From: Gammaproteobacteria bacterium LSUCC0112
GTDB taxonomy: Bacteria > Pseudomonadota > Gammaproteobacteria > Pseudomonadales > Pseudohongiellaceae
Assembly (NCBI GenBank): GCA_004535785.1
Contig: SPIB01000001.1
Location: 1,153,440 to 1,217,439, forward strand
Length of the DNA stretch: 64,000 bases
Direction of reading: 5' to 3'
Position 1 is the stretch's first letter; the number at the start of each line of letters is the position of its first letter. Positions 1 to 7,939 of this stretch are shown one piece after another. The notes beneath the pieces were generated by a model. It did no database searches and was not told the DNA's origin. It saw only the letters and a list, made by a program, of their open reading frames with translations. Both the position numbers and the translations under genes were made by a program.

Positions 1-1215
1 CTCAACTATGTCACTACGATTTTGCAGGCACGCACACGTGGTCTGACCCTGATGCGTTTGCCGTTGTCAATTTGGGGCATATTTACCGCAACTGTACTTG
101 GACTATTTGCGTTTCCAGCATTATTGGTGAGTGCAATCATGCTCGGTTTTGATCTGGTGCTGGGAACCAGTTTCTTTATGCCCGCCATGATGGAACTTGG
201 CGAGCAGTCCAGCTATGACGGTGGTAGTCCAATTCTTTTCCAGCATCTGTTCTGGTTTTTTGGTCACCCTGAAGTTTATATCGTGGCGTTGCCTGCGTTT
301 GGCCTGGTTTCAGATGTGATATCGACACATGCCAGAAAGAACATTTTTGGTTATCGCATGATGGTGTGGGCAATCATTGCCATCGGTGGCTTAAGCTTTA
401 TGGTTTGGGCACACCACATGTATGTCAGCGGCATGAATCCCTATTTCGGATTTTTCTTTGCCACGACAACACTCATTATCGCGGTACCCACTGCGCTGAA
501 AGTCTACAACTGGGTACTCACGCTGTGGCAGGGAAATATCCGGCTTAATACCCCAATGTTGTTCGCGATTGGATTTATTTTCACTTTTGTTCATGGTGGC
601 CTGACGGGGCTATTCCTGGGCAATGTGATCATTGATATTCCGCTGGCAGATACCTATTTTGTGGTAGCTCATTTCCACATGGTAATGGGCGTTTCACCGG
701 TATTGGTGTTGTTCGCAGCGTTGTACCATTGGTATCCCAAAGTAACAGGACGCATGTTTAACGAGACCCTTGGCAAGGTGCATTTCTGGTGCACATTTCT
801 GGGCACGTACGCCATTTACCTACCTATGCACTATCTCGGCTTCCTTGGCATGCCGCGCCGATATTTTGAGATGGGTAGTACTGACTTTGTTCCCGCGTCG
901 GCGCAGGCACTGAATGCCAATATAACGCTTGCTGCCATTTTTGTGGCTGTCGCTCAAATACTGTTTTTTGTAAATATTTTCTGGAGCCTTCGTAAAGGTG
1001 ACAAGGCGTCTGGCAACCCTTGGGGCGCAACCACCCTGGAATGGCAAACGCCTGATACGCCGCCCAAGCATGGGAGCTGGGGGGATGAGCTGCCCTCTGT
1101 TTACCGATGGGCATACGACTACAGTGTACCGGGACATAAGGAAGACTTTATTCCACAAAATGAACCTGGCGAAGAGTATGAAAAAACTCATCATACCTCT
1201 GGAGGCCACGCATGA
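1..1215 (+). CDS. Heme-copper (cytochrome c) oxidase subunit I, 5' end outside window
   Basis: This is the catalytic subunit of an aa3-type terminal oxidase in the inner membrane. The reading frame is open from base 1, so the first helices, including the D-channel region, lie outside the window. Visible family marks are GHPEVY (the glutamate typical of A1-type oxidases), WAHHM with copper-B histidines, the K-channel lysine in PTALKVYNW, and AHFHMV with the heme ligands near the end. The hydrophilic C-terminal tail of about 60 residues ends in a His-rich stretch. The stop overlaps the next gene's start (ATGA). It is clearly distinct from the complete coxA at 6351-7934, so the organism has two such oxidases. 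Confidence 0.93.
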   Translation, partial: LNYVTTILQARTRGLTLMRLPLSIWGIFTATVLGLFAFPALLVSAIMLGFDLVLGTSFFMPAMMELGEQSSYDGGSPILFQHLFWFFGHPEVYIVALPAFGLVSDVISTHARKNIFGYRMMVWAIIAIGGLSFMVWAHHMYVSGMNPYFGFFFATTTLIIAVPTALKVYNWVLTLWQGNIRLNTPMLFAIGFIFTFVHGGLTGLFLGNVIIDIPLADTYFVVAHFHMVMGVSPVLVLFAALYHWYPKVTGRMFNETLGKVHFWCTFLGTYAIYLPMHYLGFLGMPRRYFEMGSTDFVPASAQALNANITLAAIFVAVAQILFFVNIFWSLRKGDKASGNPWGATTLEWQTPDTPPKHGSWGDELPSVYRWAYDYSVPGHKEDFIPQNEPGEEYEKTHHTSGGHA

Positions 1216-1838
1216 GTCTTTATCAAGATGTAACTAATAAACCTTGGGATCAGGTAGGCTTGCCTGATGGGATAGAAAGTAAACCCGTGTTTGCCGTCAG
1301 TAATGAACGGCTTGCGTTGACGGTGTTTATGATTATCGCCAGCGTAGTTTTTTCGCTATTGGTCGTCTCCTATTATATTCGAATGAATATTGGCGACTGG
1401 GTACCGATGAGTATACCCACGCAAGTTTGGCTAAACACCGCGCTACTTGTTTTAAGCAGTGTGTTTATGCAGGGCGCGGTTTTTGTTTCGCACAAACAAT
1501 TGTCAGTCAGCCTCTACAGTGGGGCGGGGTTGCTGTTTGGTATCGGCGGACTGTTCGCTATCGCTTTTGTGGCTGGCCAATATCAAGTGTGGGGTTTACT
1601 TGCTGATACAGGGCAAGGTATTCGCAGCAATCCAGCAAACTCTTTCTTTTATTTGCTGACAAGTGTCCATGTCGCACACTTGGGAGGTGGTTTATGGGTG
1701 TGGAGCAAGTCTGCGATCCGTTTAACACACGCTGCAACATCCGATCATTTTCATCAAACTTTTAGTCTTTGTGCAGTGTATTGGCATTTCCTGCTGATCG
1801 TCTGGATCGGCTTGTTTCTGCTTTTAGCCAACACATGA
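1212..1838 (+). CDS. Cytochrome c oxidase subunit III-type protein, first copy
   Basis: This 208-residue membrane protein has about five hydrophobic helices (near residues 35-57, 72-92, 102-125, 143-163 and 182-206) and the subunit III ending in which a YWHF motif precedes the last helix. It resembles short, CyoC-like subunit III proteins that stabilise the catalytic subunit. Its ATG overlaps the stop of subunit I (ATGA), and GGAGG lies just upstream, so the two are probably translationally coupled. It is the first of two subunit III-type genes in this operon. The assignment to the family is firm; its exact role beside the second copy is unknown. Confidence 0.82.
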   Translation: MSLYQDVTNKPWDQVGLPDGIESKPVFAVSNERLALTVFMIIASVVFSLLVVSYYIRMNIGDWVPMSIPTQVWLNTALLVLSSVFMQGAVFVSHKQLSVSLYSGAGLLFGIGGLFAIAFVAGQYQVWGLLADTGQGIRSNPANSFFYLLTSVHVAHLGGGLWVWSKSAIRLTHAATSDHFHQTFSLCAVYWHFLLIVWIGLFLLLANT

Positions 1839-1872
1839 ACGTTTAACTTTTGAGACGCATGATAAACAGGAA

Positions 1873-2565
1873 TTGATTATGAGCCATTCAAGCACGTTGG
1901 CCGAGGCCGGTAACAACCAGGACGGTTTAAGCGGACTCGTTAAGGACTGGTCGACCGACAAGCAGACATACCATGTGCCTTGGGGCAAGGCCATGATGTG
2001 GATTTTCCTTGTTAGCGATACATTTATTTTTTCATGTTTCCTTGTTGGGTACATGACCGTTCGCGTTTCAACAACAGATCCGTGGCCACTGGCAACTGAA
2101 GTATTTGCCTTGTCTTTTTTTGGTAGCGACCCCATCCCGCTCATTTTGATTGCCTTGATGACGTTTGTTTTGATTACCAGCAGCGGGACAATGGCGTTGG
2201 CAGTGAATTATGGCTATCGCCGTGACCGAAAGAAAACAGTTCTCTTAATGATCGCAACCGCTGCATTGGGCGCGACTTTTGTCGGCATGCAAGCCTTTGA
2301 ATGGTCAAAGTTGATTGGTTACGGCGTTAGACCATGGAGCAATCCATGGGGAGCACCACAGTTTGGTTCGGTTTTTTATATGGTTACCGGATTTCACGGA
2401 CTGCATGTGTCGGCAGGCGTCATTTATCTGCTATTGGTAGCACGGAAAGTCTGGCGTGGTGACTATGAAAAAAAGGGATATGAGATAGTCGAGATCACCG
2501 GCCTTTATTGGCATTTTGTGGATCTGGTCTGGGTATTTATTTTTGCATTCTTCTATTTGTTGTAG
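1873..2565 (+). CDS. Cytochrome c oxidase subunit III family protein, second copy
   Basis: This 230-residue protein has five predicted membrane helices and clear subunit III marks: a conserved glutamate in MQAFEW, FHGLHV before helix four, and GLYWHFVDLVWVFIF at the C terminus. It begins 34 bases after the preceding subunit III-type gene and is followed 35 bases later by subunit IV. Of the two copies it matches standard bacterial subunit III better. The N terminus is about 40 residues of soluble sequence. Its role is in the oxidase complex of the inner membrane, where subunit III supports proton uptake and enzyme stability. Confidence 0.9.
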   Translation: MIMSHSSTLAEAGNNQDGLSGLVKDWSTDKQTYHVPWGKAMMWIFLVSDTFIFSCFLVGYMTVRVSTTDPWPLATEVFALSFFGSDPIPLILIALMTFVLITSSGTMALAVNYGYRRDRKKTVLLMIATAALGATFVGMQAFEWSKLIGYGVRPWSNPWGAPQFGSVFYMVTGFHGLHVSAGVIYLLLVARKVWRGDYEKKGYEIVEITGLYWHFVDLVWVFIFAFFYLL

Positions 2566-2600
2566 GTGTTTGATTGCAATTCTAATAAGGGGATAAAGGT

Positions 2601-2951
2601 ATGTCGTCAGCAAGCGGTCAACAACACCCTTTGGGTATTTATTTAAAGGTCTGGATTCTTCTGTTCGTACTGAGTCTGTTTAGTTATATGGTTGATTACC
2701 TGCATGTCCAGGGACCTTTACGCTGGACCTTGGTTCTGGTGTTTATGGCACTAAAGGCAGGATTCATCATGGCTATTTTTATGCATGTGATGTGGGAAAG
2801 GATGGCACTTGCCCTGACAATCCTAGGGCCGCCGTCTATTCTTTTACTACTGATATTGTTGATGGCGATTGAGGGAAACTACACCGAGAGCGCACGTGTT
2901 CAGTATCTCGGTCACGACCCCATGGCAACACCGGGGCACGTCAGTCATTAG
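2601..2951 (+). CDS. Prokaryotic cytochrome c oxidase subunit IV
   Basis: A 116-residue protein with three predicted helices (about residues 14-31, 41-62 and 69-89), matching the small subunit IV of bacterial quinol and cytochrome c oxidases. The MAIFMHVMWER segment is typical. An RBS (AAGGGGATAAAGGT) precedes the ATG. It is the last gene of the + strand oxidase operon and is followed within 15 bases by a strong terminator. No subunit II is seen in this operon; it probably lies upstream, outside the window. Confidence 0.85.
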   Translation: MSSASGQQHPLGIYLKVWILLFVLSLFSYMVDYLHVQGPLRWTLVLVFMALKAGFIMAIFMHVMWERMALALTILGPPSILLLLILLMAIEGNYTESARVQYLGHDPMATPGHVSH

Positions 2952-2964
2952 CCAATGTTGTTAG

Positions 2965-2997
2965 ACAAACGCGCGAGGTGTCGCGCGTTTGTTTTTA
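2965..2997 (+). terminator. Rho-independent terminator of the + strand oxidase operon
   Basis: A perfect 12-bp stem (ACAAACGCGCGA with TCGCGCGTTTGT) around a GGTG loop, followed by TTTT. It ends the + strand oxidase operon. The - strand side lacks a T-run, so it probably works in one direction only, although it lies between convergent genes. Confidence 0.9.
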
Positions 2998-3005
2998 ATC
3001 TACTC

Positions 3006-3656
3006 TTATCCCAGACTTGAAAGCCCCAGTAGCTTCTCAAGATCGGCCTTAATATCTTGAATCGGGTGATGCGGTTCGTAGTACATCATCACGTTTCCGA
3101 CCGGGTCTACAAAAAATACGTAGTTATTGTTCTCCAGATCCAGAATCACGTTGCTTTTTGCGAGATTCTCTAAAATTTTGGATTTGTCACCCTGAGCGAT
3201 TCCCATACTTGGAAACTCATCTCTGAAAAAGTCAGCTGTTTCTTTCGGGAGACTGGCACCTGTTGCATTGAGGTAGTACCGCCGGACTCGAGGCATGTCT
3301 TCATTTAAGGTGATGTGCATTTGACGCAACAGATGGATTCGTTCCCTGCAAACCGTGTCGCAAGTATTGGCTGTTACAAAAACCATCAACCATGGCTGTG
3401 GTGCATAGTCATCATCATTTTCGATCTGTGCAATCAGTTCTTCAAAACTCTTGAACAAAGGTATGCCTATCGCGTCAGTCATCGCGAGATCGGTTATATC
3501 TGCGGGTGGCAGAATAAGAATTCCCTTGTTTACGGTGCTGCCGAATCCACCACTTTCTACTGCATTTCGATAGGTGATCGTCGCAAGTGTGATTGGAACA
3601 AAAGCGATAAAAAGCAAAAACGCCAGTTTGAGTTTGTTGCGTGTGGTGTCTTGCAT
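3006..3656 (-). CDS. SCO-like (SCO1/SenC-related) thioredoxin-fold protein of the oxidase cluster
   Basis: A 216-residue protein with one N-terminal membrane helix (about residues 12-28) and a periplasmic domain. TCDTVC (Cys99 and Cys103) gives the C-x3-C spacing used by SCO copper chaperones, and a histidine pair (EPHHP) near the C terminus could supply the third ligand. I infer a role in copper delivery to, or thiol reduction of, the oxidase CuA site. The start at 3656 was chosen because an RBS (GGAGAG) precedes it and it abuts the surf1 stop; a longer frame upstream is mostly surf1 overlap. Pseudomonas has a protein of similar position after surf1. Confidence 0.72.
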   Translation of the reverse strand: MQDTTRNKLKLAFLLFIAFVPITLATITYRNAVESGGFGSTVNKGILILPPADITDLAMTDAIGIPLFKSFEELIAQIENDDDYAPQPWLMVFVTANTCDTVCRERIHLLRQMHITLNEDMPRVRRYYLNATGASLPKETADFFRDEFPSMGIAQGDKSKILENLAKSNVILDLENNNYVFFVDPVGNVMMYYEPHHPIQDIKADLEKLLGLSSLG

Positions 3657-3657
3657 T

Positions 3658-4392
3658 TTATCTCTCCAGTTTTTTGAAACTAAACAATAAATAGAGCACA
3701 AATAATACCAGCGCCATGATGAACCACTGAACTGCATAAGCTCGGTGGACTTCAGGCCTCATATTTATCGCTGACCAGTTGGTTTGCAAGACACCTGTAG
3801 AGTTTTCATCCAACCGTATCAAGTGTGGTCGTACACGCTCACCCAATACGTCATTGATATTTTGAAAATCTATTTTCTGAATGACCTTCGGCCAGATATC
3901 TGTATTGGATTCCTCTTCACCCAACACCATCAATGCACCATCAGGAACATAAACATGACCACTGATTACTGCCTCATCTTCACTGACATCCAGTGAAGGA
4001 AGATGTTGCCGGGAGACTCCTTGAGCAATCCAGCCTCTGTTGACCAACAGGATTCCATCGTCTGTATAAAATGGGGTTACAACTTCGTATCCCACGACTG
4101 AATTATGTATTCGATTGTCCAACAGCCATTGACGTTCTTTATCAAAACGACCAGTTGCATGTATAGAAACCCAGTTCAAGTCATTCGTATTCCAGTCGAT
4201 AGTTGCAGCATCAACAGACGGGTCCTTCATACGTTGTTCATACACGTTTTCAGCAGTAATTTTTTGTTGTTCTCGATCAAGTTGCCAGTATCCCAGGTTC
4301 AATAGCAACGGCAAAAAAAGAAACGTAAATAATGTCATTCGCCAATCAAACTTGAATTGGTATTGGCGCTTGTTGTTACCTGTGTTTCGCAA
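3658..4392 (-). CDS. SURF1 family cytochrome oxidase assembly protein
   Basis: This 244-residue inner-membrane protein has the SURF1 plan: a first helix near residues 17-35, a periplasmic domain, and a last helix near residues 221-240. Family marks are LGYWQLDREQQK after the first helix, GRFD, LLVNRGW and a C-terminal AYAVQWF motif. SURF1 helps insert heme a into oxidase subunit I. It sits next to the coxBA-ctaG-coxC operon, as in Pseudomonas, and its stop meets the start of the SCO-like gene, so the two are co-transcribed. COX15 and cyoE, which normally follow and supply heme a, are not here. Confidence 0.92.
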   Translation of the reverse strand: MRNTGNNKRQYQFKFDWRMTLFTFLFLPLLLNLGYWQLDREQQKITAENVYEQRMKDPSVDAATIDWNTNDLNWVSIHATGRFDKERQWLLDNRIHNSVVGYEVVTPFYTDDGILLVNRGWIAQGVSRQHLPSLDVSEDEAVISGHVYVPDGALMVLGEEESNTDIWPKVIQKIDFQNINDVLGERVRPHLIRLDENSTGVLQTNWSAINMRPEVHRAYAVQWFIMALVLFVLYLLFSFKKLER

Positions 4393-4452
4393 AGTGCAGT
4401 GTCCTTCTGGGTTCTGCTATCATGCTATTTTGAATTTCTGGCAGGGCCAATT

Positions 4453-4659
4453 ATGTTAAGAACGCTGATCGTGTTTTTACTCATCGCTATTGTTGTATCC
4501 CTTATTACGGGATTCGTGTTTTTCTACAAAGATAAAGGCCGCTCCAAGCGAGTGATGTACGCGTTGGGTATCAGGGTAACCTTGGCTGTTATTTTAATGA
4601 TTTGTGTATTCTACGGCTTTTCAACCGGGGAATTGACCATGCAGACGCCTTGGAATTAA
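4453..4659 (+). CDS. Twin-transmembrane small protein (DUF2909-like)
   Basis: A 68-residue protein with two hydrophobic helices (about residues 2-23 and 37-58) joined by a short basic loop, FYKDKGRSKRVMYALGIRVT, which is typical of the DUF2909 twin-transmembrane family. Function is unknown. It is transcribed opposite to surf1 and coxC and sits between them, as in the Pseudomonas cox cluster, so it may be a small oxidase-associated factor (inference). The start at 4453 was chosen over an upstream ATG because homologues begin with MLRxLIV-type sequence and the longer version overlaps the surf1 5' end. Confidence 0.72.
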   Translation: MLRTLIVFLLIAIVVSLITGFVFFYKDKGRSKRVMYALGIRVTLAVILMICVFYGFSTGELTMQTPWN

Positions 4660-4718
4660 CGCATGGGTCTTCTGTAAAAAGTTCCAGAAAACTGATTTTT
4701 TGATACTACAGAAAAATA

Positions 4719-4748
4719 ACGGCCCGCTAAACTGCGAGCCGTTTTTTT
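4719..4748. terminator. Bidirectional terminator between DUF2909-like gene and coxC
   Basis: A 9-bp stem with one mismatch (ACGGCCCGC with GCGAGCCGT) around TAAACT, followed by seven T on the + strand and preceded by an A-rich run that gives a T-run on the - strand. It lies between convergent genes and can serve both. Confidence 0.85.
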
Positions 4749-4758
4749 GTGCTGTTGT

Positions 4759-5685
4759 TTACAGGCAGTAAACAAAAATAAACAGTCCTACCCACACCAC
4801 GTCTACAAAGTGCCAGTACCATGCTGCTGCTTCAAACCCGAAATGATCATCGGGTTTGAAGTGGCCCTTCATGCAACGGAGCAACATCACGATCAACATG
4901 AATGTGCCCAGTGTAACGTGGAATCCGTGGAAGCCAGTAAGCAAGAAGAACGTTGATCCGTAGATGCCTGAATTCAACGTAATTCCATAGTGACCGTAAG
5001 CTTCACGGTATTCGAGTACCTGAAGAACAAGGAAGATAAGTCCGAGTGCTACTGTCACGACCATCCACTGGATAAGACGTGCACGGTTTTCCGCTTTCAG
5101 GGCTACGTGAGCATAGTGCAGTGTTACCGATGAAGTGATCAGAATTACCGTGTTCCAGAAGGGCAGGTAGCCTGACATGAAGCTGACGCTCCACTCTTTT
5201 ACGTTCAAGCCTTCATGGGGATTCGCAAATACGCTCGAGTCGGGATTCGCGAGTAATGGCCATGCGGCCTGAAACTCAGGCCATAACACGTCACCGGCAA
5301 TGCCTTTGGCACCCTCACCACCAAGCCAGGGCAAGGACAGTTGTCGAACATAGAACAGCGCACCAAAAAATGCGGCAAAAAACATAACTTCGGAAAAAAT
5401 GAACCACATCATGCCCCAAACATACGAGCGCTTGAGCTGATCGCTGTTCATGCCAGCATGATTTTCACGTATTACGGTGGCGAACCAATTGAACAGGATT
5501 GTCGACAGGATAAGGAAACCGATAATAGCTATCCATGTAGATGTCGTAACACTGTTACCTGCAGCTATATCGTTTAATACATTACCCAATCCAAAGACGG
5601 TTAATACCAAACCAATAGAGGCAAAAAACGGAAACTTGGTTTGTTCCGGTACATAATAAGCACTTTGCGAGCTTCCGCTGGCCAT
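4759..5685 (-). CDS. coxC: Cytochrome c oxidase subunit III
   Basis: This 308-residue protein has seven predicted helices, as in the full-length aa3-type subunit III. Marks include MFFAAFFGALFYVRQ, the LEYREAYG region, LTGFHGFHVTLGTFML and the ending WYWHFVDVVWVGLFIFVYCL. It belongs to the inner-membrane oxidase complex encoded by coxB, coxA and ctaG just upstream and is the last gene of that - strand operon, before a bidirectional terminator. GGAGA lies 8 bases before the ATG. Confidence 0.96.
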   Translation of the reverse strand: MASGSSQSAYYVPEQTKFPFFASIGLVLTVFGLGNVLNDIAAGNSVTTSTWIAIIGFLILSTILFNWFATVIRENHAGMNSDQLKRSYVWGMMWFIFSEVMFFAAFFGALFYVRQLSLPWLGGEGAKGIAGDVLWPEFQAAWPLLANPDSSVFANPHEGLNVKEWSVSFMSGYLPFWNTVILITSSVTLHYAHVALKAENRARLIQWMVVTVALGLIFLVLQVLEYREAYGHYGITLNSGIYGSTFFLLTGFHGFHVTLGTFMLIVMLLRCMKGHFKPDDHFGFEAAAWYWHFVDVVWVGLFIFVYCL

Positions 5686-5719
5686 CTTATATCTCCAAAA
5701 ATAACAATTTTATTCTTAA

Positions 5720-6289
5720 TTACCGAATCGCAACTGCCTGAGCGTTTTTGCTTTTCTCAGTTATGTCATACAAGGTATACGACAACGTGAGTTTTGTGAT
5801 GCTTGCCGGAATTTCCGGATCGACAAAAAAGCGAATAGGCATGTCAGCGGATTCACCGGGTTGTAATAATTGCTCTTCAAAGCAAAAACATTCTATTTTA
5901 TTCAGGTGCGCAGCCGCTGCATTGGGCGCAACACTCGGAATTGCCTGTCCAACCATCACAGTAGTTCTCGGGTTTGTTACCCGATAACTAACCACATTCA
6001 CTTCACCTGGTTTTACTGAAATCTGGGCCACTGACGGCTCAAATACCCAGCCCATTTCGGCGCTGTGATGTGCCATAAACTGGACGGTAATTTGTCGCTG
6101 CTCGTCTAACAACAAACCAGCTTCAGCTTCAGCTACACGACCACCGGTTTTGCCATTTAGCCCTGTCAAATCACAAATAACATCGTACAGTGGTACCAGA
6201 GCAAAACCAAAAGCGAACATGCCCACAACGGCTAACAACAATTTACGAACAACTTTTTTGTTATTAAGTGGTGCTACATCTTTATTCAT
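5720..6289 (-). CDS. ctaG: Cytochrome c oxidase assembly protein CtaG (Cox11 family)
   Basis: A 189-residue protein with one N-terminal helix (about residues 15-33) and a periplasmic immunoglobulin-like domain. The copper-binding CFCF motif (within IECFCFEEQ) and the following PVDP-like FFVDPEI segment identify Cox11/CtaG. It delivers copper to the CuB site of subunit I in the periplasm. It lies between coxA and coxC in the usual order. Length is normal for the family. Confidence 0.95.
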   Translation of the reverse strand: MNKDVAPLNNKKVVRKLLLAVVGMFAFGFALVPLYDVICDLTGLNGKTGGRVAEAEAGLLLDEQRQITVQFMAHHSAEMGWVFEPSVAQISVKPGEVNVVSYRVTNPRTTVMVGQAIPSVAPNAAAAHLNKIECFCFEEQLLQPGESADMPIRFFVDPEIPASITKLTLSYTLYDITEKSKNAQAVAIR

Positions 6290-6350
6290 GGCATTTACTC
6301 CGGCACATTTGTATCAATAATTACCAGATTTGCTCACTAACCGATTGCAA

Positions 6351-7934
6351 TTACTGAGCGTGAATCAATTTTGGATCTGGTGGTGTTTCAAACGTATGGT
6401 ACGGGGCAGGTGATGGAACAGTCCATTCCAGACCTTGAGCGCCTTCCCAGACTTGATCCGTTGCTTTTTTACCGCCTTTAACGCATTTGATCACTACAAA
6501 CAGCAGTATCAATTGCGAGAAACCGAACAGGAAGCCGCCCACACTGGAGATCCAGTTAAAGTTTGCAAACTGCAGGGCATAGTCAGGAATTCGGCGTGGC
6601 ATACCTGCCAGTCCAAGGAAATGCTGCGGGAAGAACAACAGGTTTACGCCAATAAACGACAACCAGAAGTGCAACTTACCCAAGGTCTCGTCGTACATGT
6701 AGCCAGTCCATTTAGGCAACCAGTAATAAGTTGCTGCCATGATTGAAAACACTGCTCCTGGAACAAGAACGTAGTGGAAGTGTGCGACCACGAAGTAGGT
6801 ATCGTGGTATTGGAAGTCCACTGGCGTAATCGCAAGCATGACACCTGTGAATCCACCCATGGTGAACAGCACTACGAATGCGATAGCAAACAACATCGGC
6901 GTTTCAAACGTCATCGCGCCGCGGAACATGGTCGCTACCCAGTTGAAAACCTTCACGCCTGTTGGCACTGCAATCAGCATGGTTGCATACATGAAGAACA
7001 GTTGTCCTGCCAACGGCATACCCACTGTAAACATGTGGTGTGCCCATACGATAAACGACAGGAACGCGATCGATGCGGTTGCGTACACCATGGAGTCATA
7101 ACCGAACAGGCGCTTTCGTGCAAACGTCGGGATGATCGCAGAGACAACACCAAACGCTGGCAGAATCATGATGTAAACTTCGGGGTGACCAAAAAACCAG
7201 AACAAATGCTGGAATAGAACAGGGTCTCCGCCACCGGCTGCATTAAAGAAGCTGGTACCAAAGTGAATATCAAACAGCATCATGGTGACGACACCCGCCA
7301 GAACCGGCATTACAGCAATCAGCAGGTAGGCGGTGATTAACCATGTCCATACGAACAGTGGCATCTTCATCAGTGTCATGCCCGGGGCACGCATGTTCAG
7401 AATGGTTGCAATCACGTTAATAGAGCCCATGATGGATGATGCACCCATAATGTGAACTGCAAAGATAAAGAACGTGGTTGATGGTGGCGCGTATGTCGTA
7501 GAAAGCGGCGCATAGAATGTCCAACCGAAGTTAGGTCCACCGCCTTCCATAAACATGGTGGATACCATCAATGCGAATGCAAATGGAAGAATCCAGAAAC
7601 TCCAGTTGTTCATTCTTGGCAGAGCCATATCTGGCGCACCAATCATAAGGGGGATCATCCAGTTAGCTAAACCTACGAAAGCAGGCATAACCGCACCGAA
7701 TACCATGACGAGACCGTGCATGGTGGTCATCTGGTTGAAAAAGTTAGGTTCTACAAATTGCAGTCCTGGCTGAAACAGTTCTGCTCGAATGACCAGGGCG
7801 AATGTACCGCCCAGCAGGAACATTGCAAAGCTGAACCACAGGTAAAGTGAGCCGATATCTTTATGGTTGGTCGTATACAACCATCGCGATAAGCCTTTAG
7901 CCGGGCCGTGATGATGATCGTGTGCTGCGCTCAT
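6351..7934 (-). CDS. coxA: Cytochrome c oxidase subunit I
   Basis: This 527-residue, twelve-helix catalytic subunit reduces oxygen to water and pumps protons. It carries the D-channel entry (GAPDMALPRMNN), FFGHPEVYI with the A1-type glutamate, WAHHMF with CuB histidines, the K-channel lysine in PTGVKVFNW, and VAHFHYVL with the heme a and a3 ligands. The first helix region begins with TNHKDIGSLY, also a family mark. It starts 5 bases after the coxB stop, so the two are coupled. This is the complete oxidase of the window; the partial subunit I at the left edge belongs to a second enzyme. Confidence 0.98.
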   Translation of the reverse strand: MSAAHDHHHGPAKGLSRWLYTTNHKDIGSLYLWFSFAMFLLGGTFALVIRAELFQPGLQFVEPNFFNQMTTMHGLVMVFGAVMPAFVGLANWMIPLMIGAPDMALPRMNNWSFWILPFAFALMVSTMFMEGGGPNFGWTFYAPLSTTYAPPSTTFFIFAVHIMGASSIMGSINVIATILNMRAPGMTLMKMPLFVWTWLITAYLLIAVMPVLAGVVTMMLFDIHFGTSFFNAAGGGDPVLFQHLFWFFGHPEVYIMILPAFGVVSAIIPTFARKRLFGYDSMVYATASIAFLSFIVWAHHMFTVGMPLAGQLFFMYATMLIAVPTGVKVFNWVATMFRGAMTFETPMLFAIAFVVLFTMGGFTGVMLAITPVDFQYHDTYFVVAHFHYVLVPGAVFSIMAATYYWLPKWTGYMYDETLGKLHFWLSFIGVNLLFFPQHFLGLAGMPRRIPDYALQFANFNWISSVGGFLFGFSQLILLFVVIKCVKGGKKATDQVWEGAQGLEWTVPSPAPYHTFETPPDPKLIHAQ

Positions 7935-7939
7935 GGTTA

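Noticed and set aside
820..1209. Open frames on the - strand opposite the partial subunit I gene
   Set aside because: They are antisense shadows of a strongly conserved oxidase gene, with no RBS or recognisable motif.
6774..7217. 147-codon open frame on the + strand across coxA
   Set aside because: It is antisense to coxA and rich in Cys/His/Arg in the manner of a shadow frame; no family marks.
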